Source: Oscillospiraceae bacterium (lineage in GTDB: Bacteria > Bacillota > Clostridia > Oscillospirales > Acutalibacteraceae). From it: a stretch of DNA of 64,000 nucleotides. The DNA lies in NCBI GenBank assembly GCA_015065845.1, contig SVPQ01000005.1:1-64000 (forward strand). The letters are read 5' to 3'. Positions 35,723 to 44,850 of this stretch are shown piece by piece. Made by a program: the position numbers and the translations under genes. Below the pieces are notes generated by a model. The model did not search any database. It was not told where the DNA came from and worked only from the letters and a program-made list of their open reading frames with translations. Position 1 is the first letter of the stretch. Every line of letters starts with the position of its first letter.

Positions 35723-36561
35723 AAGTAATGAGTTTTATATATGATATTCTCGATGTAATTCTGCCGTTTTCGTGGGCAGATTACAAGTTTATGAAAAATG
35801 CACTTTTAGCCATTATAGTAATTGCTCCGCTTATGGGCATTTTAGGTACAATGGCAGTAAATAACAAAATGGCATTTTTTTCAGACGCGTTAGGGCATAG
35901 TGCTTTAACAGGTGTAGCACTCGGTGTGCTTTTAGGAATTGAAAATGAAATTATATCTCTTTTAGCATTTGGTGTTTTAATGGCACTCATAATAACAAGA
36001 GTTAAAAATAAAGGTAACGCGTCAAGCGATACGGTAATCAGCGTATTTTCTTCAACCGCGATTGCATTAGGTCTTTTAGTGCTTTCTTATGGTGGAGGGT
36101 TTTCAAAGTATTCATCATATTTAGTTGGCGATATTTTAAGTGTTACACCAAACGAGATTTTTTGTCTTTTTGCGGTGCTTTTAGGTGTTCTTAATTTATG
36201 GTCACTTATTTATAACAAACTTTTACTTATTTCTATAAACAGAGAACTTGCGGCAAGTCGTGGAGTTAAAACTGTTCTTTATGAAAATATTTTTGTGGTT
36301 GCAGTTGCAGTTGCAGTTATGTTTTCAATTAAATCGGTAGGTATTCTTCTTATAAATTCATTGCTCATTCTTCCTGCTGCAACTTCGAGGAACATAGCAA
36401 AGAATTCAAGAAGTTATTTATGTATATCTGTTGTTATATCATTACTTTGTGGTGTAACAGGACTTATTACATCGTTCTATATAAATACTTCTGCAGGTGC
36501 TACAATAGTTATGGTACTCGCAACAGTATTTTTCGTAACATATATACTGAAGAAAAAATAA
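35719..36561 (+). CDS. znuB: Zinc ABC transporter permease
   Basis: A 280-residue ABC-3 family permease with about eight membrane helices. FFSDALGHSALTGVALG, the ASRGV segment and SVGILLINSLLILPAATSRNIA are family motifs. It completes the transporter. The mreB gene starts 21 bases downstream, so the two operons may be transcriptionally joined. Confidence 0.93.
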   Translation: MKVMSFIYDILDVILPFSWADYKFMKNALLAIIVIAPLMGILGTMAVNNKMAFFSDALGHSALTGVALGVLLGIENEIISLLAFGVLMALIITRVKNKGNASSDTVISVFSSTAIALGLLVLSYGGGFSKYSSYLVGDILSVTPNEIFCLFAVLLGVLNLWSLIYNKLLLISINRELAASRGVKTVLYENIFVVAVAVAVMFSIKSVGILLINSLLILPAATSRNIAKNSRSYLCISVVISLLCGVTGLITSFYINTSAGATIVMVLATVFFVTYILKKK

Positions 36562-36582
36562 GAGAGAGAAAGGATTAAAAAA

Positions 36583-37602
36583 ATGATATTTTCACAATTA
36601 TTTTCGCAAGATATAGGTGTTGACCTTGGTACTGCAAATACATTGGTATTTGTTAAAGGTAAAGGCATTGTTATAAGAGAACCCTCTGTTGTTGCAGTTG
36701 ATGAAAGAACTAACCCGAAAACTGTTGTTGCGGTTGGTGCCGATGCTAAAAGAATGATAGGCAGAACACCAGGTTCTATTACTGCGGTAAGACCACTTAA
36801 AGATGGTGTTATTGCCGACTTCGATATGACTTCTGATATGCTTAAAGAATTTATACGCCGTGCTATAAGTAACTCACCTTTTAACAGAGCGAGAGTTATG
36901 ATTTGTATTCCGTCAGGTGTTACAGAAGTTGAACGCCGTGCAGTTCACGACGCTGCAAAGAGTGCGGGTGCAAGATATGTAAGTCTTATTGAAGAACCGA
37001 TGGCTGCGGCTATTGGTGCGGGACTTCCTGTACTTGAAGCAACCGGTAGTATGATTGTTGACATCGGCGGTGGTACAAGTGAAGTTGCAGTTATTTCATT
37101 AGGTGATATTGTTACATCAAAGTCAGTAAAAATGGCTGGTGACAATTTTGACGAAGCAATTATTTCTTATGTTAGAAATACAATGAATCTTTTAATTGGT
37201 GAAAGAACTGCAGAAGATATAAAAGTAAAATTAGGCTCTGCTTACCCTTATGAAGGTGAAGCGGCAATGGAAATTAAAGGTAGAAGTACTATAAGTGGTT
37301 TACCTGCTTCTGTTGAAATTACAAGTGAACAGGTAAGAGAAGCGTTGGCACAATCTGTTGACCAGATTCTCGATGCTATTAAATATACACTCGACAGAAC
37401 TCCACCGGAACTTGCGGCGGATATTGTAGAAAAAGGTATTACACTCACAGGTGGTGGCGCACTTTTAAGAGGATTTGATAAATTTATTGCGGCTGGTACA
37501 GGTATGCCTGTTCATGTAGCAAAAAATCCACTTGACTGTGTTGTTAATGGTACTGGTATTTGTCTTGAAAAAGATTTCCTTGGATTTAATAAGAAGGGTT
37601 AA
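36583..37602 (+). CDS. mreB: Rod-shape-determining actin homologue MreB
   Basis: A 339-residue MreB. The ATP-binding phosphate loops [18 protein letters not shown] and [19 protein letters not shown] are clear, with [14 protein letters not shown] and [12 protein letters not shown]. It forms membrane-bound filaments that direct sidewall peptidoglycan synthesis, implying a rod-shaped or elongated cell. It begins the block mreB-mreC-mreD-pbp2-minD. Confidence 0.97.
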   Translation: MIFSQLFSQDIGVDLGTANTLVFVKGKGIVIREPSVVAVDERTNPKTVVAVGADAKRMIGRTPGSITAVRPLKDGVIADFDMTSDMLKEFIRRAISNSPFNRARVMICIPSGVTEVERRAVHDAAKSAGARYVSLIEEPMAAAIGAGLPVLEATGSMIVDIGGGTSEVAVISLGDIVTSKSVKMAGDNFDEAIISYVRNTMNLLIGERTAEDIKVKLGSAYPYEGEAAMEIKGRSTISGLPASVEITSEQVREALAQSVDQILDAIKYTLDRTPPELAADIVEKGITLTGGGALLRGFDKFIAAGTGMPVHVAKNPLDCVVNGTGICLEKDFLGFNKKG

Positions 37603-37607
37603 TTAAA

Positions 37608-38465
37608 ATGAAAAGATTTCTACAAAGTGCAAGTTTCAAGCGTCTTGTAGCAATTGCGGCGGTGATTTTTTTTGGCATTATATGTGCCGCGTTTTCACAT
37701 AACGCAAGTTCACCATTTACTTCTGCTATGAGTTTCGTCTTTACACCATTACAAAATCTTGCTTCCAGTTTTTCATCTGAAATGTCAGGGCTTTCTGCTG
37801 CATTTACATCTTCATCAAAATATCTTGAACAAATTGAAGAGTTGGAAAAACAGGTTTCAGATTACAGAGAACAACTTGCAGATTATGAAGAACTAAAACA
37901 AAAAGTTGTAGCTTACGAAGAATTTTATGATATAAAGGTGCAGAATCCTGACTACCAGTTCGCTTACGGAACAGTAGTTTCAAGGGATGCTGCAGACCCT
38001 TATGGTTCATTCGTTATAAATGCAGGTTCTACTTCAGGTATAGAGGTAAATGACCCTGTTATTTATGGTAACTATGTTGTTGGTATAGTGAAAAAAGTCA
38101 ATTTGTCTACAAGCGTTGTCTATACAGTTTTAGATCCCAGAATAAATATTGGTGCTTACGAATCAGCAACGCGAGAATACGGTTATGTTTCAGGTGACAA
38201 TAAACTTTTAAAAGATGGGCTTTGTAAATTGCAGGGCCTTGAAAGAAACAGTTCTATTGTCAGTGGTGGTATTGTGTGTACATCGGGTTCAGGTGGTGTT
38301 TTTCCACACGGACTAATTATAGGCGAGGTAAGTTCTGTTGCTACTGATGAAATTACAACATCTACCTATGCTACAATAAAACCTTACACAGACCTTAATG
38401 AATTGACAGATGTTTTTGTTGTTACATCGTTTATAGGTCAGGGTGAAAGTGACGCAGACAAATAA
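37608..38465 (+). CDS. mreC: Rod-shape protein MreC
   Basis: A 285-residue protein with one N-terminal membrane helix (about residues 11-29). A coiled coil (YLEQIEELEKQVSDYREQLADYEELKQKV) is followed by the MreC beta domain (TVVSRDAADPYGSFVINAGSTSGIEVNDPVI). It links the cytoplasmic MreB to the wall synthases and begins six bases after mreB. Confidence 0.94.
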   Translation: MKRFLQSASFKRLVAIAAVIFFGIICAAFSHNASSPFTSAMSFVFTPLQNLASSFSSEMSGLSAAFTSSSKYLEQIEELEKQVSDYREQLADYEELKQKVVAYEEFYDIKVQNPDYQFAYGTVVSRDAADPYGSFVINAGSTSGIEVNDPVIYGNYVVGIVKKVNLSTSVVYTVLDPRINIGAYESATREYGYVSGDNKLLKDGLCKLQGLERNSSIVSGGIVCTSGSGGVFPHGLIIGEVSSVATDEITTSTYATIKPYTDLNELTDVFVVTSFIGQGESDADK

Positions 38466-38497
38466 TTCTTAAAATGTTTTAAAGGCAGGTGAAATGC

Positions 38498-39022
38498 GTG
38501 AATTACGATAATAACAAACCTAAAATCAAAAGAAGAATAATTTTTGTAGTTGCGATAATTATTACTGCAATTATTCAGAATACAGGTGCCCGAGTGAATG
38601 GTGTTTTTGATGCTCACGCATTTTTGCTTATACCTTTACTTATATCAATTTCAATGTTTGAAAGAGAAATTGTTTCAGCACTTTTAGGTGCTCTTGCAGG
38701 ACTTCTGTGGGATTTATCCGTGGGGGTTGACGGTTATAATGTTTTAGTTTTTATGCTCTTATGTGCTGTATGCAGTATTTTGATAAACCGACTTATGCAG
38801 AATAATATTATAACTGCGGTGGTTTTAGGGCTTAGTGCAGTTGGGGCTTATATTGCTTTATATATTATGATTTATATTGTGCTTGATGGTGGCGGTTATC
38901 CATTAAGTCAGATTTTAAGGTTTTATTTGCCATCATTTATTTTTACATCGTTGTTTATTCCTGTTTACTATTTTTTAGTGAGAGTAGTATTTGAATCGAA
39001 CAGAACAGTAGAAGAATATTAG
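38498..39022 (+). CDS. mreD: Rod-shape protein MreD
   Basis: A 174-residue membrane protein with about five helices; the GALAGLLWDLSVGVDGYNVLVFML stretch is typical of MreD. The start is a GTG at 38498, five bases after AGGTGA. The GTG at 38489 in the track is part of that ribosome site. It is third in the mre block. Confidence 0.88.
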   Translation: MNYDNNKPKIKRRIIFVVAIIITAIIQNTGARVNGVFDAHAFLLIPLLISISMFEREIVSALLGALAGLLWDLSVGVDGYNVLVFMLLCAVCSILINRLMQNNIITAVVLGLSAVGAYIALYIMIYIVLDGGGYPLSQILRFYLPSFIFTSLFIPVYYFLVRVVFESNRTVEEY

Positions 39023-39038
39023 AATTCAGGTGAAATAA

Positions 39039-41156
39039 ATGACAAAAGAACAAAGAAAAAAACGAACCCGTATAGGTGTAAGTATTATTATTGCGGTTTT
39101 TGTAAGTCTTGCACTTTACCTTGTGAAAATACAGATAATAGATGGTGCTGAGTATAAAGCGGCAAGTGCAAATCTTGCGGTTACACAAACAACTATTAAA
39201 GCATCCCGTGGTGAAATTCTTGATACGAGTGGTAATCCGCTTGTTACTAACAGACAAGGTTACTCTCTTGTGTTTAAATATTCGGAATTCCCTTCATATA
39301 AAAATCAGGAAGAACGAAACAGAGTTATTTTCGAACTTATAAAATTGTTTGAAGAAAATGATGCCGAGTGGCTTGACAGACTGCCTGTTGTTTATAACAA
39401 AAAGGGTAAATTGGTAGTTGATAAAGAAAAGGAAGCCGAATTTAAATTTATGGTTTCTGAAAGTATGCTTGAACTCCCTGAAGGTGAGAAATCAACACCT
39501 GACGAGTGTCTTGATGCACTTATAGAAAGATATAAATTACAAGAATATAGCAGAGTCGAAGCAAGAAAAATAGCGTCTGTATGTTTTGGTATGAAATACT
39601 ACGGATTTTCGGTTGCTTCTCCTTATACTTTTGCAGAAGATGTACCACTGGATATTATACCTATTGTGCTTGAAAACAGTGGTGTATTTAAAGGTGTAGC
39701 AGAAGAAAGTACAACATATCGTGAGTATTCTGATACAACTGCTTTTTCACATATTTTAGGTGTTGTAGGTTCAATCAGTGCCGAAGAATATGAGTACGAA
39801 AAAATAAAACTTCAACAGATTTTAAATGATGATGAAATAACAAAAGCAGAAAAAGATTCTTATGTAAATAACTCTTACACCATAAATGATAAATATGGAA
39901 AAAGTGGTATTGAAAGTGTTATGGAAGAATATTTAAGGGGTAAAAATGGTATAAAAACCACTACCGAGTCTTCCGATGGTTCTGTTACAGAAGCATTTCT
40001 TTTAGCACCGGAACAAGGGGCAACTGTTGTTACAACAATAGATTCAGGACTTCAATCTGTGACAGAAAAATCACTCGCCAAAGCACTGAAAGAAAATAAG
40101 AACCTTCCGTATTTTGGTGAAGCGGGTGCAGTAGTAGTTCAAAATGTAAGAACAGGTGAAATTTTAGCGTGTGTATCTTACCCGACTTTTGATATTACAA
40201 AATATTTCAGTGAATACGATAAACTTTCAAGCGATGGAGACAGTCCACTCTGGAACAGAGCACTTTTAAGTGCGTATGCACCGGGCTCAACAATGAAACC
40301 TGCAGTTGCCATTGCAGGACTTTCAGAAAAAAAGATTGATGCCGGTTCGACTTATAACTGTACTAATCATTATGTACTTGAAGACCAGACTTTCCAGTGT
40401 CTTAGCCGACACGGATATTTAAGTGTTACAACTGCTCTCGAAAAATCCTGTAACATTTATTTCTTTGAGTTAGGTCGTGAATTGGGTATTGATAAACTTA
40501 ATAAATACTCAACTCTTTTAGGGCTAGGTCAGAAAACAGGTGTGGAATTACCGGAAGCTTCCGGGATGCTTGCAAGTGTTGCCAATAAAGAAGCAAATGG
40601 TGAAACCTGGAATCCGGGTGATACTGTTCAGGCAGCTATCGGTCAGTCAGATAACCTTTTTACACCAATTCAGCTTGTAAACTATTGCTCTACTATTGCA
40701 AATGGCGGAACAAGATATAAACCATATATGATTAAATCCGTTCTTTCTGCGGATTTATCAGAAGTTATTTATGAAACAACACCTGAAGTTATAAACACAC
40801 TTTCAATAAGCGAAAAAGACCTTGGTATTGTAAAACAGGGTATGCGTCAGGTGCTTACAAGCAAAGAAAATACCGCCCACTATATTTTTCAGGATTGTAT
40901 AGTTGAAGCGGCAGGTAAAACCGGTACTTCGCAACTTAAAAGAACAACAGATGATGGAACTGTTATTGACTGTAACAATGGTTTCTTTATTTCTTATGCA
41001 CCTTATGATAACCCTGAAATAGCAGTTGCTGTAGTAGGTGAAAATGTTAAAACAGGTGGCGGTATGTCAAGAGTTGCGGTGGATGTTTACAATTACTACT
41101 TCGGTAATAAAAATAAATTCGAATCAGTAGATAAAAATAATGTTTTAATTCCTTAA
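39039..41156 (+). CDS. Penicillin-binding protein 2 (class B transpeptidase)
   Basis: A 705-residue elongation-type class B PBP. An N-terminal membrane helix (GVSIIIAVFVSLALYLVKIQIIDG) precedes the dimerisation domain (IKASRGEILDTSGNPLVTNRQGYS). The transpeptidase domain has STMK (active serine, in YAPGSTMKPAVAIAGL), KSCN and KTGTSQ. It cross-links new wall peptidoglycan during elongation. Its position after mreD is the standard one. Confidence 0.94.
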   Translation: MTKEQRKKRTRIGVSIIIAVFVSLALYLVKIQIIDGAEYKAASANLAVTQTTIKASRGEILDTSGNPLVTNRQGYSLVFKYSEFPSYKNQEERNRVIFELIKLFEENDAEWLDRLPVVYNKKGKLVVDKEKEAEFKFMVSESMLELPEGEKSTPDECLDALIERYKLQEYSRVEARKIASVCFGMKYYGFSVASPYTFAEDVPLDIIPIVLENSGVFKGVAEESTTYREYSDTTAFSHILGVVGSISAEEYEYEKIKLQQILNDDEITKAEKDSYVNNSYTINDKYGKSGIESVMEEYLRGKNGIKTTTESSDGSVTEAFLLAPEQGATVVTTIDSGLQSVTEKSLAKALKENKNLPYFGEAGAVVVQNVRTGEILACVSYPTFDITKYFSEYDKLSSDGDSPLWNRALLSAYAPGSTMKPAVAIAGLSEKKIDAGSTYNCTNHYVLEDQTFQCLSRHGYLSVTTALEKSCNIYFFELGRELGIDKLNKYSTLLGLGQKTGVELPEASGMLASVANKEANGETWNPGDTVQAAIGQSDNLFTPIQLVNYCSTIANGGTRYKPYMIKSVLSADLSEVIYETTPEVINTLSISEKDLGIVKQGMRQVLTSKENTAHYIFQDCIVEAAGKTGTSQLKRTTDDGTVIDCNNGFFISYAPYDNPEIAVAVVGENVKTGGGMSRVAVDVYNYYFGNKNKFESVDKNNVLIP

Positions 41157-41173
41157 TAAATGGTGGTGATAAT

Positions 41174-41893
41174 ATGTCAACAATAATGGTAGCCTCTGCA
41201 AAAGGTGGCGTAGGTAAATCTACATTATGTGTAGGTGTTGGCAGAATTTTTGCAGAAAAAGGCAAAAAAACACTTCTTGTTGATATGGATATAGGGGTAA
41301 GAAGTCTTGATTTGCTTCTTAATGTAGCAGAAAAAACTGTTTATAACTGGGGCGATGTTATACTTGGAAATTGTGACCCGTTAAAAGCCTTAATCGGTAT
41401 AGCACCAAATCTTTCATTGCTACCTGCACCACTTTCTTTTAGTGATGAATATACTGCGGATTCTGTAAAAAAACTTATAGAATGTTATAAAGATAAATTT
41501 GAAATTATAATTCTCGATGCACCTGCAGGAATTGAAAGTGGTTTTAATCTTTCTTTAAAAGCAAGTGAAAAGTGTATAATTGTATCCACACCTGACCCTG
41601 TGAGCATAAGAGCTGCTTCGGGTGCTGCTTCAATTGTCAGAAAAAGTGGCATAAATGATGTAAGACTTGTACTTAACAGATTTAATAAAAAACAACACAA
41701 ATCGCTTTGTGTTGATGATGTTGTTGATTCTGTTACCGCAAGATTTTTAGGCATTGTACCTGAATCAAATGATATTGCACTTACTGCTATAGGTGAAGAA
41801 TTGCCTTATGACTCAAAAGGTAATATGGCATATTTAAGAATTGCAAAACGCATTCTTGGTGAAAATATTCCTTTCAGAATTAAAAATATATAG
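41174..41893 (+). CDS. MinD-like ParA-family ATPase
   Basis: A 239-residue ATPase with the deviant Walker A KGGVGKST, VDMDIGVRSLDLLL, and VSTPDPVSIRAASGA. It corresponds to MinD, which sets the division site. It is shorter than usual, and its end (RIAKRILGENIPFRIKNI) is not the usual strongly amphipathic membrane-targeting helix. No minC or minE is adjacent. It may be a MinD working with distant partners or a related placement ATPase. Confidence 0.82.
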   Translation: MSTIMVASAKGGVGKSTLCVGVGRIFAEKGKKTLLVDMDIGVRSLDLLLNVAEKTVYNWGDVILGNCDPLKALIGIAPNLSLLPAPLSFSDEYTADSVKKLIECYKDKFEIIILDAPAGIESGFNLSLKASEKCIIVSTPDPVSIRAASGAASIVRKSGINDVRLVLNRFNKKQHKSLCVDDVVDSVTARFLGIVPESNDIALTAIGEELPYDSKGNMAYLRIAKRILGENIPFRIKNI

Positions 41894-41921
41894 TTGACAA
41901 ATAGAAATTTGTGATTATAAT
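41894..41921 (+). promoter_or_regulatory. Sigma-A promoter of the thiT operon
   Basis: A consensus TTGACA and a consensus TATAAT are 16 bases apart. It begins immediately after the minD stop and reads into the TPP riboswitch. Confidence 0.85.
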
Positions 41922-41966
41922 AGTCTTGTAGCAAAAATATGTGCACGATTTTTGATACCAATTAAA

Positions 41967-42056
41967 ACAGGGGAGCTGGCGGACGTCGGCTGAGAAAGAA
42001 AACAATCCTTTTCTGACCCTTCAAACCTGATGCGGATAATGCCGCCGTAGGAAAAA
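41967..42056 (+). promoter_or_regulatory. TPP (thiamine pyrophosphate) riboswitch
   Basis: The aptamer core is clear: GGGGAGCT, GGCTGAGAAAG, GACCCTTCAAACCTGATGCGG, and GGATAATGCCGCCGTAGGAA. It lies upstream of the thiamine transporter gene and is followed by a terminator hairpin. Binding of TPP should end transcription before thiT. Confidence 0.96.
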
Positions 42057-42072
42057 TAAAGTTTGTCTTTTT

Positions 42073-42111
42073 ATCTCTCTACGGTGGGTTGTCGCCGTAG
42101 GGAGATTTTTA
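42073..42111 (+). terminator. Regulated terminator of the TPP riboswitch
   Basis: ATCTCTCTACGGTG pairs with CGCCGTAGGGAGAT (14 base pairs, two G-U) and is followed by TTTTTATT. Its 5' arm (CTACGGTGG) can also pair with CCGCCGTAG at the aptamer 3' side, giving an antiterminator. Confidence 0.88.
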
Positions 42112-42125
42112 TTGGAGGCTAAAAA

Positions 42126-42734
42126 ATGACAAACTTAACCAAAAAAGAAAAAAACAGACGACTTGCAGAAAGTGCTTTAATGTTAGCACTTGCAATAATT
42201 TTATCGGAACTTCCAGTGATTTCGTTACCTTTTGGCGGTAGCGTAACACTTTTCAGTCAGGTACCGGTTATATTAATTTCATATCGTTATGGAGTTAAAT
42301 GGGGACTTACAACAGGTCTCGCACTCAGTCTTATTCAACTTATATTCGGTATTCAGAATTTCTCTTATGTAAGCGGTATAAGTGCATTTATGATTCTTGC
42401 ATTTTGTGATTACATAATAGCATTTTCTGCTTTAGGACTTGGCGGAATGTTTAAATACAAAATTAAAAATGATATTCTTGCAATTTCACTTGGTGGCGTT
42501 TTAGTTACTGTTATAAGATTTATCTGTCACTTTATAAGTGGTGCTACAATCTGGGGCGGATATGCCGAAGAAGGTCAATCAGTGTTAGAATATTCTTTTG
42601 CTTATAATATAAGCTATATGTTACCTGAACTTATAATTACTGTTATAGGCTTGGTTGTAATTGCAGGTATTTTTGATTTGAATTCACTTGAACTGAAAAC
42701 AAAAATAGCAAAGAAAGAAAATAAAAGTAAATAA
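42126..42734 (+). CDS. thiT: ECF thiamine transporter substrate-binding subunit ThiT
   Basis: A 202-residue membrane protein with about six helices, of the ThiT S-component family: LPFGGSVTLFSQVPVILISYRYG, FICHFISGATIWGGYAEEG, and a final SYMLPELIITVIGLVVI helix. ThiT binds thiamine and works with a shared ECF energising module encoded elsewhere. Control by the TPP riboswitch confirms the role. GGAGG lies before the ATG. Confidence 0.95.
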   Translation: MTNLTKKEKNRRLAESALMLALAIILSELPVISLPFGGSVTLFSQVPVILISYRYGVKWGLTTGLALSLIQLIFGIQNFSYVSGISAFMILAFCDYIIAFSALGLGGMFKYKIKNDILAISLGGVLVTVIRFICHFISGATIWGGYAEEGQSVLEYSFAYNISYMLPELIITVIGLVVIAGIFDLNSLELKTKIAKKENKSK

Positions 42735-42767
42735 TTTGTAAAACTCCTTTGAATTTTTATAAAATGT

Positions 42768-42796
42768 TTGAAATTTACCTCTATTAGTGATAAAAT
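42768..42796 (+). promoter_or_regulatory. Sigma-A promoter of the TPR/membrane protein cluster
   Basis: TTGAAA, 17 bases, TAAAAT, 34 bases before the TTG start of the next gene. Confidence 0.75.
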
Positions 42797-42830
42797 AGTA
42801 AATTGATAAAAATTCAAGGGAGGTTTTTTC

Positions 42831-44285
42831 TTGAAAGACGAAAAAGAAATGCAGTTTGAAGAGAATGAAAACGAAGAAGCATTGGAGTCTTCACTTGATA
42901 AAAGTGATAATTACGAACAAGAGACGCTTAATGACGAGTTAGAAAAACTTGCAGAAACTTTCAGAACAGAACTTAAAAAAGCCAAAGAGCAAGGTGAAGT
43001 AAAAGTCAGCGAAAACGAAGTTGTTGACGAGAATGATAATGTTATACCAAAAGAAGAACTTTGCGAATGTTGTGGCGAAAGAAGAAAAGATACTTCTGTT
43101 TCACAGAATTACGCTTATTGTTCTGAATGCAGAGAACTTATGAAACGCTATCCGCTGAACTTTTCAAGTGTAGTTGTGGCACTTGCAATAATTTTAGTTG
43201 CAGTATTTGGTGTTGCAGGATTTGTTTCAGATTTTTCCGGTTACAACAGTGCGAAAATTGCGAATGATGCCGACAGAGAAAATAAAAAATTCTCTGCAGT
43301 TGAATACTATGTTGATGCGTGTTCATTTTTTGAAGAAAAAGAACTGGTTCCGAAAAAACTTTACAGAGACAGTGCAGAAAATATTTTTTCAACACTTCCT
43401 GAAGGTGTTGCCTCTTTTAATCAGGTGGCAGAAATTATTGATTTAGCACTTTCTGATTTTGAAGCAAAATTACCGATTTATAATGGCTATGAAAATTTAA
43501 GAGATAAGTCATTAACTATGTATAACACCTTCAACGCTTTTTATGCAATTTTAAACAATATAGAATATCAGAATTTAAGCGTCGATGATAAAGATACAAT
43601 TTTAAAGGTGTATAAAGAAACAGGTGATTTGATTGGGAAAGAATTGACAATCAAATCTATGACAGGCGAAGATATTACAGTTGTTTATGATGAAGCGGCA
43701 GTTTTATTTTCTCAGTTTATGTTCGCATATTCTTATGAAGAATTTGATAAAGCTTATGATTGTTTGAAAAAACTCAATGAACTTTACCCGGAACATATTT
43801 CTATGTTTGGTTATGAACTTGCAATTTTAGAAATTCAGAGTGGTAATTTTAAAGAAGCAAATTCTCTTGCAGATAAACTTATTGTTAATAATGCAGAAGA
43901 TTCTTCACCTTATGGTATTTATACCTATAGTTACCGTATGAAAGGCAATTATAAAAAATCACTTGAATATGCTGAAAAAGGTCTTGAAATAAACAAAGAA
44001 GACAGTGATTTATACAGACAAAAAGCAATCACCTTGTTGTTACAAGGCGAAGCAAAAGAAGCACAGAAAGTGATTGAAGAAGGTTCAGCTTTAGGCGAGT
44101 ATGCAGTTATGTATTACACATATTTAATAATCGCAAACGAAGCAGGTGACACCGATAAAGTAACAGAAATTCAGAAAATTTTAGATGACGCACAGGTTGA
44201 AACACCTGAAAAGGTACAAAAATATCTTGATGGAAAATTAAGTTATAAGAAATTATTTACGGAAGGTACAGGTGATATACAATGA
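42831..44285 (+). CDS. Membrane-anchored TPR protein with N-terminal cysteine motif
   Basis: A 484-residue protein of no family I can name. An acidic N-terminus (to about residue 75) precedes a four-cysteine motif CECCGERR...YCSECRE that could bind zinc. One membrane helix follows (about residues 118-135, VVVALAIILVAVFGVAGFV). The rest is helical, with TPR-like repeats toward the end (MKGNYKKSLEYAEKGLEINKEDSDLYRQKAITLLLQGEAKEAQ). It starts at a TTG with GGGAGG upstream and overlaps the next gene by four bases. Confidence 0.8.
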   Translation: MKDEKEMQFEENENEEALESSLDKSDNYEQETLNDELEKLAETFRTELKKAKEQGEVKVSENEVVDENDNVIPKEELCECCGERRKDTSVSQNYAYCSECRELMKRYPLNFSSVVVALAIILVAVFGVAGFVSDFSGYNSAKIANDADRENKKFSAVEYYVDACSFFEEKELVPKKLYRDSAENIFSTLPEGVASFNQVAEIIDLALSDFEAKLPIYNGYENLRDKSLTMYNTFNAFYAILNNIEYQNLSVDDKDTILKVYKETGDLIGKELTIKSMTGEDITVVYDEAAVLFSQFMFAYSYEEFDKAYDCLKKLNELYPEHISMFGYELAILEIQSGNFKEANSLADKLIVNNAEDSSPYGIYTYSYRMKGNYKKSLEYAEKGLEINKEDSDLYRQKAITLLLQGEAKEAQKVIEEGSALGEYAVMYYTYLIIANEAGDTDKVTEIQKILDDAQVETPEKVQKYLDGKLSYKKLFTEGTGDIQ

Positions 44286-44833
44286 CATATATTTATGTAG
44301 CTACCAGAATAATTACTTATTTCGGTACAGAACTCAGAGTGTTGTGGGAACAATTAGTTTGCAGGTTTTTTAAAATCCCACAAGAAGACCCGAGAACATT
44401 TAAAGCAACTGAAATGTGTGGCCATGTGGAACACGAACTTTTAAAATCACTTAAAGAGTCATTTTTTATGTGTTTTCTGCCATTCTTTATGAACTTTATT
44501 TTAGGTGTTTGCATTTTGCTTACAGGTTCTTATAGAGTGTTTTATATTGGTGATATTTCACTTTCGAGCATAGTTTTTCTCATTGCGGGAATTTCACTTC
44601 TTTCTAACTGTGCTCCATCTTTTGAAGATGCACTTTCATTTAAAGATTATCTTTACAGTAAAGAAACAAGCCTCTTTGTGAAAATAATTCTCACACCACA
44701 TTTTGCAGTTTCTTACGCTTGTGCTTATCTTGAAAGATATTCTTTAACATTTATTTTAGCAATTCTCTTTGCGTGGGTATTCCCGACTTTATTCAGTTTT
44801 ACTTTTCCACTTTTAAATCAGATTTTGAATTGA
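44282..44833 (+). CDS. Hypothetical multi-pass membrane protein
   Basis: A 183-residue protein with about three to four membrane helices (for example FFMNFILGVCILLTGSY and ISLSSIVFLIAGISLLSN) after an amphipathic N-terminal segment. No family recognised; the topology resembles small metalloprotease-like or DUF membrane proteins without a catalytic motif I can see. It overlaps the TPR gene start-to-stop, so the two are probably made together. Confidence 0.75.
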   Translation: MTYIYVATRIITYFGTELRVLWEQLVCRFFKIPQEDPRTFKATEMCGHVEHELLKSLKESFFMCFLPFFMNFILGVCILLTGSYRVFYIGDISLSSIVFLIAGISLLSNCAPSFEDALSFKDYLYSKETSLFVKIILTPHFAVSYACAYLERYSLTFILAILFAWVFPTLFSFTFPLLNQILN

Positions 44834-44850
44834 AGAGAAAAGTAAAAATT

